NCBI GenBank assembly: GCA_027886185.1
Contig: WOAB01000527.1
Span: 124,001 to 188,000 of the forward strand
Direction: 5' to 3'
Source of the DNA: Rheum nobile
Lineage: Eukaryota; Streptophyta; Magnoliopsida; Caryophyllales; Polygonaceae
Length of the DNA stretch: 64,000 nt
Positions 43,754-53,653 of this stretch are shown piece by piece. Within the stretch, counting starts at the first letter, position 1. The number at the start of each line of letters is the position of its first letter. Under the pieces are notes generated by a model. The model saw only the letters and a program-made list of their open reading frames with translations. It was not told where the DNA came from and did not search any database. The position numbers and the translations under genes are program-made.

Positions 43754-45007
43754 TCAGGGGGGGTGTTGGAACTCAACTTCCGGGGCCTGCACAAAAGAAG
43801 AAGAAAAAAGCTTCTTGCTCGGAGTTAGCACAATGGGGCCAATGCCCAAAAGAGAGTTAGGGGACTCTCCCTTCTCATCCAATAAAGCTGTCATGTTAGA
43901 ATCCTCAATCATAGGTTGTAACTCATCCAAAGGGTTAGGAGTCATTACATCAACAAAGTTCAAAGAGGAATCAACAACGGGCTTCATATCATAGATGTTA
44001 AATTCAACTTCATCCCCATCAAATTCCATAGTCAATTTCCCACTATTAACATCAATTTTAGTTTGTGCTGTTTTCATGAAAGGCCTACCTAACAGCATAG
44101 GGGCCGCATCTTTGTCATGCTCCATATCCAACACAAAAAAATCAGCGGGAAATATCAAATCACCAACCATAACAAGTACATCTTCAACCACTCCCTTAGG
44201 ATACACATTAGACCTATCAGCTAGTTGAATAACAATACCGGTCTCATGCAAAGGTCCTAATCCTAGGGATTCATACAAGGACAAAGGCAAAACATTGATA
44301 GATGCACCAAGATCAAGCATAGCATTTTCAATTTTAGTATCACCAATCACACATGGAATGCTAAACCTACCCGGGTCACCACACTTTTTAGGCATTTTCT
44401 TTTGAAAAACCGCGGAAACATCCTCACTAATTTTGACCTTTTGTTTTCCTTTCAATTTTTGATTCCTTTTGATAGTGCAAATTTCTTTTAAAAACTTAGC
44501 ATATCTAGGAATACTTTTAACCAATTTTAGCAAAGGAATGTTTACCTGACACTTGCTAAAGGTCTCATACATCTCATTGTCACTCTCCGGTCTTCTAGTG
44601 TCCTTCAACGCCTCAGGGAAAGGCGGGACCGGCTTCTGAGAGCAAAGCGGTGGAAAGCTCGGGCGAACATACTCGTCGACAAGATCTGGGCTCAAACCGC
44701 GAGCCACGGCGGGTCCACGCGATCGCCGTTCCTGAGCTGGGAGTTCTGCCGCCAAACCGCGGGTGGACGCGGGTGAGGGCGATCGCCGAGGCTCCTTGGT
44801 GGTTTCTGGCGCTGAACCGCGAGTGGACGCGGGTGAGGGCGATCGCCGGTGTTGTTCCGGTGACACTTCCTCATCAAGCACACAATCTCGGTAGGCCGCC
44901 TCGGGTCCTCGTTTCTTGTTCTCACACGGTGCAAAACCGTCTTGCAAATCACCCTGTTCAGCATAAGGGTCCAATAACTTCCCACTCCTCAAGGTAATGG
45001 CACTCAC
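43754..45007 (-). CDS. Athila B protease ORF
   Basis: A 417-codon frame, normally fused to gag. It begins near SAITLRSGKLLDPY, an Athila landmark. A Pro/Ser/Arg-rich stretch with an imperfect tandem peptide repeat (RRSPSPASTRG, twice exactly, then decayed copies) spans residues 45-105. Then come KCQVNIPLLKLVKSIPRYAKFLKE and the retropepsin active site LDLGASINVLP, where Asp-Leu-Gly replaces the usual Asp-Ser/Thr-Gly. PMLLGRPFMKTA and TMEFDGDEVEFNIYD follow. It stops shortly after APEVEF, where autonomous relatives run on into RT. This is the edge of the pol deletion. Confidence 0.85.
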   Translation of the reverse strand: MSAITLRSGKLLDPYAEQGDLQDGFAPCENKKRGPEAAYRDCVLDEEVSPEQHRRSPSPASTRGSAPETTKEPRRSPSPASTRGLAAELPAQERRSRGPAVARGLSPDLVDEYVRPSFPPLCSQKPVPPFPEALKDTRRPESDNEMYETFSKCQVNIPLLKLVKSIPRYAKFLKEICTIKRNQKLKGKQKVKISEDVSAVFQKKMPKKCGDPGRFSIPCVIGDTKIENAMLDLGASINVLPLSLYESLGLGPLHETGIVIQLADRSNVYPKGVVEDVLVMVGDLIFPADFFVLDMEHDKDAAPMLLGRPFMKTAQTKIDVNSGKLTMEFDGDEVEFNIYDMKPVVDSSLNFVDVMTPNPLDELQPMIEDSNMTALLDEKGESPNSLLGIGPIVLTPSKKLFSSSFVQAPEVEFQHPP

Positions 45008-45031
45008 ATTCGCCTTCGGGTTGACTACCGT

Positions 45032-46264
45032 TTATGACGGTAATTTTCCCGATACATGAGCCTCTAGATTACTCACGGATTGAGCAATTTGTGCCACTTG
45101 TCTCTCAAGATTCTGAATAGACGACTTTGTCTCAGCATCCTTTTGTATAACCGATTGAGCCAACGACTTGATCATGTCTTCAGCTGACATGGTTTGTCTC
45201 GGGTTGTACTGTGGCCTCGGTTGTTGTGGTTGCAAGAGATGAGGGTTCTCAACATTGTGCGTGTTACTCCACCTCAGATTTGGATGATCTCTATAATTTG
45301 GTCTTGGTTGCCATCCTCCAACACCATTCACCTCAGCACTTGACTCTTGAAGAGTAGGGCATTGATCATTTGGGTGCCCCACTTCATTGCAAACTCCACA
45401 AGGTCGGGCTTGAGATGAAGTGCCATTCAGCATAAAGCACTTCATCATCTCCTTCAACTCATTCACATCAGACTCAATCTTTGATGAAGAAGCACTCACA
45501 GCCTTGAGACTCTCTCTCTTGCTAAATTGCCTTGAGCCTTCGGATAGCTCCTGAAACATCTCAAACGCTTGGGTAGGAGTTTTGTTCAGAATATTACCTC
45601 CACAAGCGGCATTCACCATCCTACGCTCCTCATCCGAGAGACCGTTGAACAAGTAGAGGATGAGATCTTGCTCACTATACCCATGATATGGGCAACTTGC
45701 ACATAGCCGCTTGAATCTCTCATAATACTCGTACAAGCTCTCGCCTCCTTGCTGCTCAATGGTGGCAATGGCTCTCTTCAAGCTATTCAACTTCGTGGCC
45801 GGGAAGTATTTTTCGAGAAAAGCCTTCTTCATTTCAGCCCATGTCGTAATACTTCCCGGAGCAAGGTAATATAGCCAATCATTTGCAGCATCCTTCAAGG
45901 TGAATCCAAATGCTCTCAACATGATGGCATCGGCAGTGACACCTCTTGGCTTCATGCTAGAACACACCGCATGAAATTGCGCCAAGTGCTTGTTCGGGTC
46001 TTCTCCAGCAAGACCATGAAAATGAGGCAACTCATGAATCAATCCTGCCTTCAACTCAAAATTCACTCCTTCGGCTAACTCAGGAATGGTGATAGCCAAA
46101 GGTTGTTGCTCCAAGTTAGGAGCGGTAAGCTGTCTCAACGTCCGGTCACCCATCTCAGTTTGGTTCAACAAATCACGGGCTGCTCTTCGGTTCCTTAAAA
46201 ATGTCCGCTCAATTTCTGGATCACAATCAACAATCAAAGAATCAGTAGCACGGGTGTGAACCAT
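45032..46264 (-). CDS. gag: Athila B gag
   Basis: A 410-codon frame starting VHTRATDSLIVDCDPEIER. The capsid core is at about residues 70-215: LIHELPHFHGLAGEDPNKHL, LKDAANDWLYYLAPGSITTW, FLEKYFPATK and GESLYEYYERFKRLCASCP. A CCHC knuckle, CGVCNEVGHPNDQC, is at about residue 295, and a coiled-coil end has NLERQVAQIAQSVSNLEAHV. It ends SGKLPS at TAA 45032-45034. The next codons in the same frame lead straight into the protease landmark ITLRSGK, so the stop is probably a CAA-to-TAA change in a former gag-protease fusion. Confidence 0.9.
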   Translation of the reverse strand: MVHTRATDSLIVDCDPEIERTFLRNRRAARDLLNQTEMGDRTLRQLTAPNLEQQPLAITIPELAEGVNFELKAGLIHELPHFHGLAGEDPNKHLAQFHAVCSSMKPRGVTADAIMLRAFGFTLKDAANDWLYYLAPGSITTWAEMKKAFLEKYFPATKLNSLKRAIATIEQQGGESLYEYYERFKRLCASCPYHGYSEQDLILYLFNGLSDEERRMVNAACGGNILNKTPTQAFEMFQELSEGSRQFSKRESLKAVSASSSKIESDVNELKEMMKCFMLNGTSSQARPCGVCNEVGHPNDQCPTLQESSAEVNGVGGWQPRPNYRDHPNLRWSNTHNVENPHLLQPQQPRPQYNPRQTMSAEDMIKSLAQSVIQKDAETKSSIQNLERQVAQIAQSVSNLEAHVSGKLPS

Positions 46265-46327
46265 ACAAATGGTTCACACCAAAGGGTTGACAAACAAACA
46301 ATTACAAAGAAAAGAACAAATATTAAC

Positions 46328-46345
46328 TCCCCGGCAACGGCGCCA
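46328..46345 (-). other. Primer-binding site of Athila B
   Basis: TCCCCGGCAACGGCGCCA on the plus strand, four bases from the 5' LTR at 46350. Same 18-mer as in the other two Athila-type copies. Confidence 0.88.
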
Positions 46346-46349
46346 AATT

Positions 46350-47770
46350 TGATAGCTTTATTTTCAGTCGTTGTACACTATCAAAGAAATCCTAAAATGC
46401 AACTAGAGTATAGCATGCAAGTAAGGAGTCGTACCCAAGGGAGTAACACGTCAATTTCAATGCAATTGCTAATTTATCAACTTCAAACGACAAATGGGGG
46501 GGGGGGGATTTGGTTTTCTACTAAAACTACTCAATTGCAATAGCACAAAAATCAGATTAAACAATGGGAGAAAGAGTTTCACCTAGCAAGTTTCCACACA
46601 TCAATTAACCAAGTTGCAATTCGGTTCATTTCATGTTCATCATAATCCTATGGATTTGTCCCAATTCTGATTTTTTGTATATTAACAATCCAACCGGTCT
46701 TGCTAATACTTACTAATTGAAAACCTAGAAGACCTCCTAAGTTGATTCAATCAATAGCATAGGGCATAAGAAATAATGGATTGCAAGCAAAGACTCAACA
46801 CCGCAAGTATGACATGCAAATCAATTTCCTTTTCACAATTGAATTCAATATACCAATTTCATGCAATTGTGGTTGCTACAAGTGATTAGGGATTCCACCG
46901 TCTATCCCTATTCTAGCAATTAGAAAACTATAGAATCGAACTAGGATGTCAATCTAGCCAACAATATAGAAATCCGAATTATGCTCAAGGAAATCAATAC
47001 AAAAATCCAAAGGGACGAACAAGAGATAAAACCTTACAACTGAATTAATCGAGTGCTTCCACGCTAGGCAAAACAAGGGTCTTAGTTCCGGTTCATGTTC
47101 TTCACGAAATCCAAAACCATGGAGAAAACTAGAAAAACGTTCTTGAGAAAAAAAAACAAAGAAAGAAAAGAGATGGAAAAGATAGATGATGAGAGGAGAG
47201 AGAGGGGATGGTGATGGATCGATGAATGTCTGCCAAAAACGTGCTAATCTAACCTAAACTGACAAACAAAACGTCTGAATTGATTAAGGGAAAACAAAAC
47301 ATCAAGCCAAAAAGGAAATCGGGAAAGTTCAGAAACGCCAGAGACGCGACCGGACGCGATCGCTTCCGCTCGCCGTTTCGCCTCGCCAAAGATCAGAACT
47401 TCCTGGAGCAAAAACGCGACCACCGGCGATCGCCGCCGCCCGCCGCCACTCGCGGCCAGTCGCGTCCACCCGCCGCCGCCTGCTCGCGTCAGCCAGCTCC
47501 AGCCCAGCCCGCGTCGGCCCGCGGTGGGTCGCCATGGCCCGCGTCAAGCTGCTTCTCCTAGCTTCAATGTCGTCTCTTCATGTCAGCCCGGCTCCTCGAG
47601 CGTCTTCTCGCCAAGGAAACCTCGAGCCTCGTCCTCAACATGCAAGTGCTTCCAAATAATCATAATGTAGCTCCGCACCTCAAGCATCAACATAGTACCA
47701 AAACCGAGCCAAAATCTCCTATAAATGTGCTAATAACTACTAGTTGCGCTATGTAAAATACCGCTTATCA
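46350..47770 (-). repeat. Athila B 5' LTR (right copy)
   Basis: 1421 bp, TGATAGCTTTATTTTCAG ... ACCGCTTATCA, nearly identical to 40942-42373. Differences seen include AAACGA/AAAGGA near 46487 and CCTAAG/CCGAAG near 46736, plus a shorter G run (12 at 46496-46507). Confidence 0.93.
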
Positions 47771-49244
47771 GTTTTCCTCATGATTGCTTTCATGGGATGA
47801 TTAGTCCTTACAATAATAGTGTGTAATTCAAAGTAAGGTTTTAACTTGTGCGAAGCCATGACTAATGCCAAAACTAACTTTTCCAACGAAGTGTACCTTG
47901 TTTCGGCTGGAAGTAATGATCGACTTACGTAATAAATCGGGGATTGTTTGCCGTCTTCTTCCCTTACTAAGACGGCACTTACCGATGTATCTGACACGGC
48001 CAAATATATGGGAAATGGTTCGTCGTCCTTTGGCTTGGCAAGTAGTAGTGGACTTGACAGGTACTTCTTCAGCTCTTGGAATGCCACCTCGTGTTCTATG
48101 CCCCACTGGAATGACTTGTTCTTTTTGAGTATGTCGTAGAATGGCTTGCACTTGTCGGACGACTTTGAAATAAAACGGTTCAGCGCTGCTATTCGTCCTG
48201 TTAGTTTTTGAACATCTTTGACGCATCTGGGCGGCTTTAGATTGATAATTGCTTTTATTTGCTCGGGGCTTGCTTCGATCCCTCTTTGGGTCACCATATA
48301 GCCTAAGAATTTCCCTAAAGAAACTCCGAAAGAACATTTAGTAGGGTTCAATTTCATGTTATAGCGTTTTAGTACCTCGAATGCTTCCTTCAAGTGTTCG
48401 ACATGATCTTATTTTTGCTTTGACTTGACCAGCATGTCATCTATGTAGACATCCATGGTGTCCCCAATCTGGTCTTTGAACATTTTATTCACCAGTCTTT
48501 GGTACGTTGCCCCTGCGTTCTTTAGACCGAAGGGCATTACCTTATAGCAGTAGGTTCCCTGGCTAGTGATGAAGGTTGTCTTCTCTTGGTCTTGAGGGTC
48601 CATCAGTATCTGGTTATAGCCACTGAATGCATCCATGAAAGAGAGCATTTCGTGGCCTGCCGTTGCGTCGATCATTGCATCAATGTGTGGTAAAGGGAAC
48701 GAATCTTTTGGGCATGCTTTGTTGAGATCTTTGAAGTCTATACAGACTCTCCACTTTCCGTTCTTCTTTTCAACCACCACTACGTTAGCCAGCCACTCGG
48801 GATACTCGACTTCCCTAATCTTGCCTGTCTCTAGCAGTTTCTTGACTTCGTCGTCGACTACTCTGTTTCGTTCCGCGGCGAACTTCCTGTGTTTCTGTTT
48901 GACAGGGGGAAAGCTTGCATCCACATTTAGTTTATGAGTTATGATGTCAGGGGAGATACCTACCATGTCTTCATGAGACCACACAAAACAGTTGGAGTTC
49001 GACCGGAGGAATCCTTTCAATCTTTCACGGGTCGCATCGTCGAGATCGAACCCGATCCTGACTGTCTGACCTGGCGAGGTAGGGTCGATAGCAACTTCGA
49101 TTAGCTTTTCTGTTTCTGGCTCAATGTATGTGCTCGACCCTTCCCCGTTCTGTAATTGCTATGCCGTGTCGCTCTCGACTGCTTTCTTCATGGAAGTCAC
49201 GTAGCACTCCCTAGCGAGCCTTTGCTCTCCTTTGATTTCTTGGA
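47771..49244 (-). pseudogene. Tat reverse transcriptase and first RNase H
   Basis: In element sense the frame starts after a frameshift in a five-base homopolymer (49245-49249). TAG at 49159-49161 follows, then the pre-RT region. RT motifs: EVEYPEWLANVVVVEKKNG, WRVCIDFKDLNKACPKD, FPLPHIDAMIDATAG, SFMDAFSGYNQI, VMPFGLKNAGATYQRL and the active site DVYIDDMLVKS. TAA 48409-48411 follows. The thumb (FGVSLGKFLGYMVTQRGIE) and Gypsy RNase H (IYLAVSDTSVSAVLV, SLEKLVLALV) then run to the Athila insertion. Removing Athila and one TSD copy joins MRKT to EFTGRMAK in frame, proving the insertion site. Confidence 0.93.
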
Positions 49245-51392
49245 CCCCCATTTGGTTGGGAATTTGATCGTTTGATGATAGGTGGAAGGGACTGCCTTCA
49301 TCGAGTGTATCCAAGGCCTGCCAATGATGCAATTGTAAGGAGATTCACAATCTATCACTACGAATTTTACCTGTTGATTAATTCCTCCCGCATAAGTGGT
49401 GAGAGTGATCTCGCCGAGCGAGTATCGGACTTCGCCACTGAACCCCACCAAGGGTAGTCTCCTCTTAGTCACGTCTTCCTCACTGAGGCCCATCTCTTTT
49501 AGGGTGTCCAGGGTGATCAGGTCGGTGGAACTACCTGTGTCAATTAGTACCATGCGTACAAGACAATTTCCAATGGACAAGGATATTACCAGACTGTCGT
49601 GATGCTCTGCCCATCCGTTGGCGTCGGTCTCATCGAAAGTGATTATGGGCAGGTCACTTGTCTTCTTAGGCCTTGGCTCAGAGGGTGAGGGTACATTGCC
49701 TATGCTCTGTTTGGCGTGGCGCTTTGCCGCGGAGTATGAGATCCCGCATATATCGGATCCACGTGAAATGGAGTTGACAATCTTGGCAGGTATAGGGGAA
49801 GAAGGGCGTTTGTTTTGTACCTCATCTCTTCGTTCCATGGTGGCTTTGGCTCTGTCCGAAATGACGTCTTGAAGGAGTCCCTGCGACAGCAACCTTGCGA
49901 CCTCTTTTCGCAATGCGACACATTCGTCGGTTCTGTGCCCATGGTCGCCGTGGAAGTCGCACCACCTTGTCGTGTCTTTCTTGAAATCCGGTTTGTCACT
50001 CTTTCGTGGCCATCTCACGTCTTTACCATACTTGTCGAACGTTTTAACTAACTCTGCAATGGAAACACAGAAGTTATACGATTGTACCTTGGGGGGTAGT
50101 GAAGGATTTTCCTTCCATTCATGTCCCCTGTCTCGACTGCGATCGTCGCGTCCTCGGGGATATGGCAATGGTTGCCTGTCCTTACGACTGTCAGACGTCG
50201 ATCTACGACTGACTCGATCCGGACTTGGTTCGGCCCTAAAGGGTTCCTCGTCCTCTTCCAACCTGACCGGAGCCATTGTCTTGGCCTGGACGTCTTCGAA
50301 GGTTCGGCAGGGGTACTTCGTCAATTCTCGATATAATTCGCTGCCTCGAACCAGACCCCGTCGAAAGGCTTCGATGGATGTAGGGACATCGCAATGGGGT
50401 ATGGCGACCTTTTCCTTATTGTACCTGTTAAGATAAGTGCGCAGAGGTTCGTTATTCTTTTGGACAACACGGTATAGATCGCTAGATTGCTTTTCTAGCC
50501 TTCGACTACTAGCGAATTGAATTTTAAAAGCATTGACTAATTCTGCGAAGGATGCGATCGATCCCTGTGGCAGATGCATGAACCAAGTAAGCGCCGGCCC
50601 TGCGAGGGAGGTGCCAAAACTTTTACACATAACCGCCTCGTGATTGGTCCTGGAGACGGAAATTGTCATGAGCTTTTGCTTGTAGAGGGAGATGTGGTCA
50701 TCTGGATCGCTTGTCCCATCATAACTGGTCATGCTGGGGAGATGAAACTTCTTCGGGATCTCTACCCGTGCGATATCATCCACGAAGGGAGATTCCTCGA
50801 AGCCATCCAATGCTTCTTTCTCGATGGGTTGGGGAACGCCCAGGATCTTTGCAAGATGCTCGTCGAAAGACTTCATATGCTCGTTGATAGCCTGTTGAAT
50901 GAGCGTCCGGATGTTCAGCGTAGCCGTGACTTGTGGATTGTTTACTCGGATCCCTTCGGAGCCAGTAAGAGAAACATTATTAGTCATAACGGGGTTAACA
51001 CGAGAAGTTTCAGGAATACCGGTCGTATGGGTTTTGTTTCGCCCATTTGCTGGCGTTATGACCACAACATCCATATCCAGTCGAGTCCGGATCCCATCGA
51101 GGTCGATTGAACGCCTGCTTCCGGCTGGTGCGGACGCAGCAGATTGGACCTGTGCTCTAAGAAATTCATTTTCATTAGTCAAACGATTAATTGCAGTAAC
51201 GGAAGTAGCCTGGATCGACTCGTTAGTCTGACGCTGATCGGCTAACTCTTCCTGTAGTGACGACAGGGTTAGCGCCATTTGACGGATCTGCTCTTGAGTA
51301 GAAGCCTCCGCTATGACGGCAACAGCGTCGTTAGCGGCTGCTTCCTGGATTGGTCCATCTCCGGAAATGCTAGGAGGAGCGTCTTTCACCAT
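49197..51392 (-). CDS. Tat gag-protease
   Basis: A long open frame of 731 codons from ATG 51392. The N-terminus has a coiled-coil (EQIRQMALTLSSLQEELADQR). The capsid core follows at about residues 210-370: PKKFHLPSMTSYDGTSDPDDH, AGPALTWFMHLPQGSI and SLYRELTKYPCRTFEDV-like text. A charged Arg/Asp/Ser region comes next, then a knuckle-like CDFHGDHGHRTDEC. Protease has VLIDTGSSTDLITLDTL and YNCIIGRPWIHSMKAV. The frame runs off line at a homopolymer at 49245-49249; relatives continue into RT there. It encodes particle protein and processing protease, and is the best-preserved part of this element. Confidence 0.9.
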   Translation of the reverse strand: MVKDAPPSISGDGPIQEAAANDAVAVIAEASTQEQIRQMALTLSSLQEELADQRQTNESIQATSVTAINRLTNENEFLRAQVQSAASAPAGSRRSIDLDGIRTRLDMDVVVITPANGRNKTHTTGIPETSRVNPVMTNNVSLTGSEGIRVNNPQVTATLNIRTLIQQAINEHMKSFDEHLAKILGVPQPIEKEALDGFEESPFVDDIARVEIPKKFHLPSMTSYDGTSDPDDHISLYKQKLMTISVSRTNHEAVMCKSFGTSLAGPALTWFMHLPQGSIASFAELVNAFKIQFASSRRLEKQSSDLYRVVQKNNEPLRTYLNRYNKEKVAIPHCDVPTSIEAFRRGLVRGSELYRELTKYPCRTFEDVQAKTMAPVRLEEDEEPFRAEPSPDRVSRRSTSDSRKDRQPLPYPRGRDDRSRDRGHEWKENPSLPPKVQSYNFCVSIAELVKTFDKYGKDVRWPRKSDKPDFKKDTTRWCDFHGDHGHRTDECVALRKEVARLLSQGLLQDVISDRAKATMERRDEVQNKRPSSPIPAKIVNSISRGSDICGISYSAAKRHAKQSIGNVPSPSEPRPKKTSDLPIITFDETDANGWAEHHDSLVISLSIGNCLVRMVLIDTGSSTDLITLDTLKEMGLSEEDVTKRRLPLVGFSGEVRYSLGEITLTTYAGGINQQVKFVVIDCESPYNCIIGRPWIHSMKAVPSTYHQTIKFPTKWGSKKSKESKGSLGSAT

Positions 51393-51436
51393 CTTGGATG
51401 ATTCTTGATGAAGCTTTTGAATGCGAATCGGCTAAC

Positions 51437-51458
51437 GGCCCCACGGTGGGCGTCAAAT
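51437..51458 (-). other. Candidate primer-binding site of the Tat element
   Basis: In element sense the bases after the 5' LTR read ATTTGACGCCCACCGTGGGG. Position and style fit a primer-binding site, but I cannot name the tRNA with certainty. Confidence 0.5.
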
Positions 51459-51965
51459 TGTTTTGGGCAAAAAGATATCAAACCTAAATTGCCTTCGATG
51501 TGGTGCTATTAGTCGAACGAATCAGTTTATACTTCAAACAAAATAGCAAACCAAGAATGATGAAACGAAACAGGAATAGTAAAGCTTAGCTGAGACGGAT
51601 CGCAATGAATCGAGTGAGATTGAGTAATGTCAGACGAACACGTAGAATGATCGAATGATCTCTTCCTTAAGAAAACTGTGTGCCGAATTACAATGAGAGT
51701 TCGAGAATGCTAGCCAGTTGCATCCGTAGAAGTGTGTGTACAATAGATTGATCCTAATTTATTTAAAATGAAAGGATTTAATGCCAGATTTGAGAGGATC
51801 ACTCGGTTACTTAATGCCACGATTCTATCCACGATTTCCGCTCTGGACGTTACGAATGGAGCCGTTGGTCGCATCAACGGATGAATCTTCCTCTTCCGCA
51901 CGCTGGGCCGTGATCTTTACTTGCTTCATGGGCCGATCCAATCCTGATAAAAACGTGGCCCAACA
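51459..51965 (-). repeat. Tat 5' LTR (right copy)
   Basis: 507 bp, TGTTTTGGGC ... GTGGCCCAACA on the plus strand, followed by TSD CTTCT. It matches 35855-36362 with roughly ten substitutions and one indel (TTATAAC vs TTATAC). Confidence 0.92.
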
Positions 51966-52138
51966 CTTCTTGTAATTATCTAGTGGTTAGATAAGATTTC
52001 CTATTGTATCTATTTATACTTGATCAATCAATGAGAAGATCAATCCGTTGAAATCATTCAATTTTTGTGATTATAAGTGGTTTAAGTTTTTTTCCATCCT
52101 AATCTTGTCTCTAACACCACTCAATCGTCATCGTTTCC

Positions 52139-52715
52139 ATGGCCAACACCACCAGACTGACCATCCAACATCTTGTCGTAGCCAGTTCCACTTATCCGTT
52201 GAATTTCCAGATTCCTTCAATCAATGTGAAACTCGATCGAACGAATTTCTCCTTGTGGCGTGAAATTGTGATTCCTGCCCACCACCCCTCCCGAGTCCAA
52301 TCCGTATTTCATCACTTGTGCTTCTCTCGCTATGCTCCAATGTTGTCCGGGCCACGACTACTCATGAAGCGTGGACCACCATTGATCGAACGTTTCAAGC
52401 CCAATCTCGGGATCATTGCATGGCTCTCAAAAACCAACTTCAATCTCTCTCGAAGGGCTAGCTTGTTTATTATAGAGTACCTCGAGAGAAAAATGCGCTA
52501 TTGTTGATGCACGTACTCTCTAAGTCGACCCTTCACACTTTGTCTAATGAAGATCTCACTGGCTATATTCTTAACAACCTTCATGATGAGGCCTGAAGAG
52601 GTTCATGTTGATGATATGCCCGGTCTTTTGGTGTAAGAGGAAGAACGCATCAAACAGGAAAGTCGCCGCCACTAACCGACCACTAGCTTACTTTCGGTCG
52701 CTTCAATTGCCTTAG
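52139..52715 (+). pseudogene. Copia gag, N-terminal part
   Basis: Starts at ATG 52139: ANTTRLTIQHLVVASS, then LNFQIPSINVKLDRTNFSLWRE, the standard Copia gag opening (DUF4219/UBN2-like). It then shifts frame repeatedly; fragments such as WTTIDRTFQAQS-like text, LSKSTLHTLSNEDL and AGYILNNLHDE are still readable. The CACTA element interrupts it at 52719, close to the zinc-knuckle region: CLSD on the left joins RPVCKWHMH on the right if the CACTA and one TSD copy are removed. Confidence 0.8.
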
Positions 52716-52718
52716 TGA

Positions 52719-53035
52719 CACTAGTACAAAAAAGGACGTAGACCTCGCTATTTTTACGGTAATAAAGATATCCGATCCCCGATTATTAGTAAAACCGGGG
52801 TAATAAAGATATCGGACCGCGATATATAACGAATAACCGCGGTCCATGTATGATTTTCTTTTAATATACCGGACCGCGGTTTCGTGGACAACGGTGGTAT
52901 TGTAAATATCTCGGACCCCGGTTAGTCAAAATAACAGGGATCCGGATATAATTTTTTTAAAAAAAAAAAACATACCGGACCACGGTTTATTTGAAAAACG
53001 GGGTCTGTATTATGCGAAAGATAAAAATACGTACC
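52719..53035 (+). repeat. CACTA left end and subterminal repeats
   Basis: CACTAGTACAAAAAAGGACG is followed by repeated GGACCGCGGT, ATCGGACC and ACCGGGGT words in both orientations. Such arrays bind CACTA transposase. The right end (57300-57534) has at least five GGACCCCG(A/G)TTTT units separated by A runs. Confidence 0.85.
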
Positions 53036-53653
53036 CTGCTCACGCGCGGTCTCCCTCCCTCGACCATCTTCTTCTCGATCCAATTGCCACTCCCAAACCC
53101 GACTCCAGAATCCCGAATCCGAATCTTGATCCCTCCCTCACACCTCTAACCTCTCTGTCTCGGTCTCTTTGCGACTTCAATAGGCCAACGACAAGGAGAA
53201 GCATCGTCAATCCCCAGCGTCGAAGCCACCTCTCAAACCCTAGCGCCAACCAAACATGTCGATGTCGGTACACGATTTCACCAGATCCGTCGAGGACGGG
53301 GTTAAGCTCTCCAAGCGGATCTACTTTGGAAAAGACCGGTCGGTGGCGCCGCCCAATCCCTCGCTTCCCATGTCCAGGTCCCCCAAGTCCTACCTCCCCA
53401 CCGCCCCCATGCTCTAAGCTGTTATTTCTGACCCTGCCATCGTCGATAACCCTGACATTCCCAGCTACCAGCCCCACGTCTTCGGCCGCTGTGATCCTCC
53501 CGCCCTCATCGCTCTCCAGATGAATCGCGCTGAGATGCACGCTCATTGCTTTCTCGACACCGCCTTCGTCAGGGTTTCTGTGTCTTGGCGGGTTCATTGT
53601 GTCATGGGGAGCAAGACCTGCGATTGTCGTCTTGTTGTTCCCATGGGCGAGCA
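53036..53653 (+). pseudogene. Captured exon 1 of a VIT/VWA-domain protein gene
   Basis: The ATG at 53256 opens a frame with FTRSVEDGVKLSKRIYFGKD, SYLPTAPML, then IVDNPDIPSYQPHVFGRCDP, LIALQMNRAEM and SWRVHCVMGSKTCDCRL. This is the conserved N-terminus of plant inter-alpha-trypsin-inhibitor-heavy-chain-like proteins (VIT plus VWA domains; Arabidopsis At1g19110 type, from memory). TAA at 53415-53417 replaces a Tyr-type codon. The exon ends MGEQ before GT at 53654. A pyrimidine-rich 5'-UTR-like stretch lies at 53040-53255, so the source promoter may also be included. The rest of the gene (VWA) is absent. Confidence 0.85.

Larger units (their letters stand above)
40942..47770 (-). mobile_element. 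Athila-type Gypsy element lacking pol (copy B)
   Basis: Minus-oriented, 6.8 kb, inserted in the Tat pol gene. LTRs are 46350-47770 (5') and 40942-42373 (3'), with TSD GTTTT at 40937-40941 and 47771-47775. The 4.0-kb interior has gag (46264-45032) and protease (45007-43754), then non-coding DNA; RT, RNase H and integrase are missing. I count about six substitutions between LTRs, and the length difference of 11 bp equals the G-run difference, so the insertion is recent. Without pol it must have been moved by enzymes from another element, or lost pol after inserting. Confidence 0.93.
35855..51965 (-). mobile_element. Tat-lineage Gypsy element with antisense gene
   Basis: Minus-oriented. LTRs are 51459-51965 (5') and 35855-36362 (3'), with TSD CTTCT at 35850-35854 and 51966-51970. 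In element order it has gag-protease, RT, RNase H, [Athila insertion], a second archaeal-type RNase H, integrase, then a spliced gene on the opposite strand, then the 3' LTR. The second RNase H and the antisense accessory ORF are marks of the Tat lineage. The two LTRs differ at roughly ten positions plus one indel in 508 bp, so the insertion is clearly older than the Athila inside it. Length without the Athila is 9.3 kb. Confidence 0.92.
35785..52077 (+). repeat. Copia 5' LTR, interrupted by the Tat element
   Basis: LTR sequence 35785-35854 (TATTAAAGATAATGTAGAT ... ATTATATTATGTGCATACTT) resumes after the Tat insertion at 51971 (TGTAATTATCTAGTGGTTAG ... GAAATCATTCAAT). Both parts match the 3' LTR at 61257-61420 in one continuous run, which shows that the Tat inserted here. 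CTTCT is duplicated at the junctions. Confidence 0.88.

Noticed and set aside
50574..51110. 178-residue plus-strand ORF
   Set aside because: Antisense to the conserved Tat gag core; no domain.
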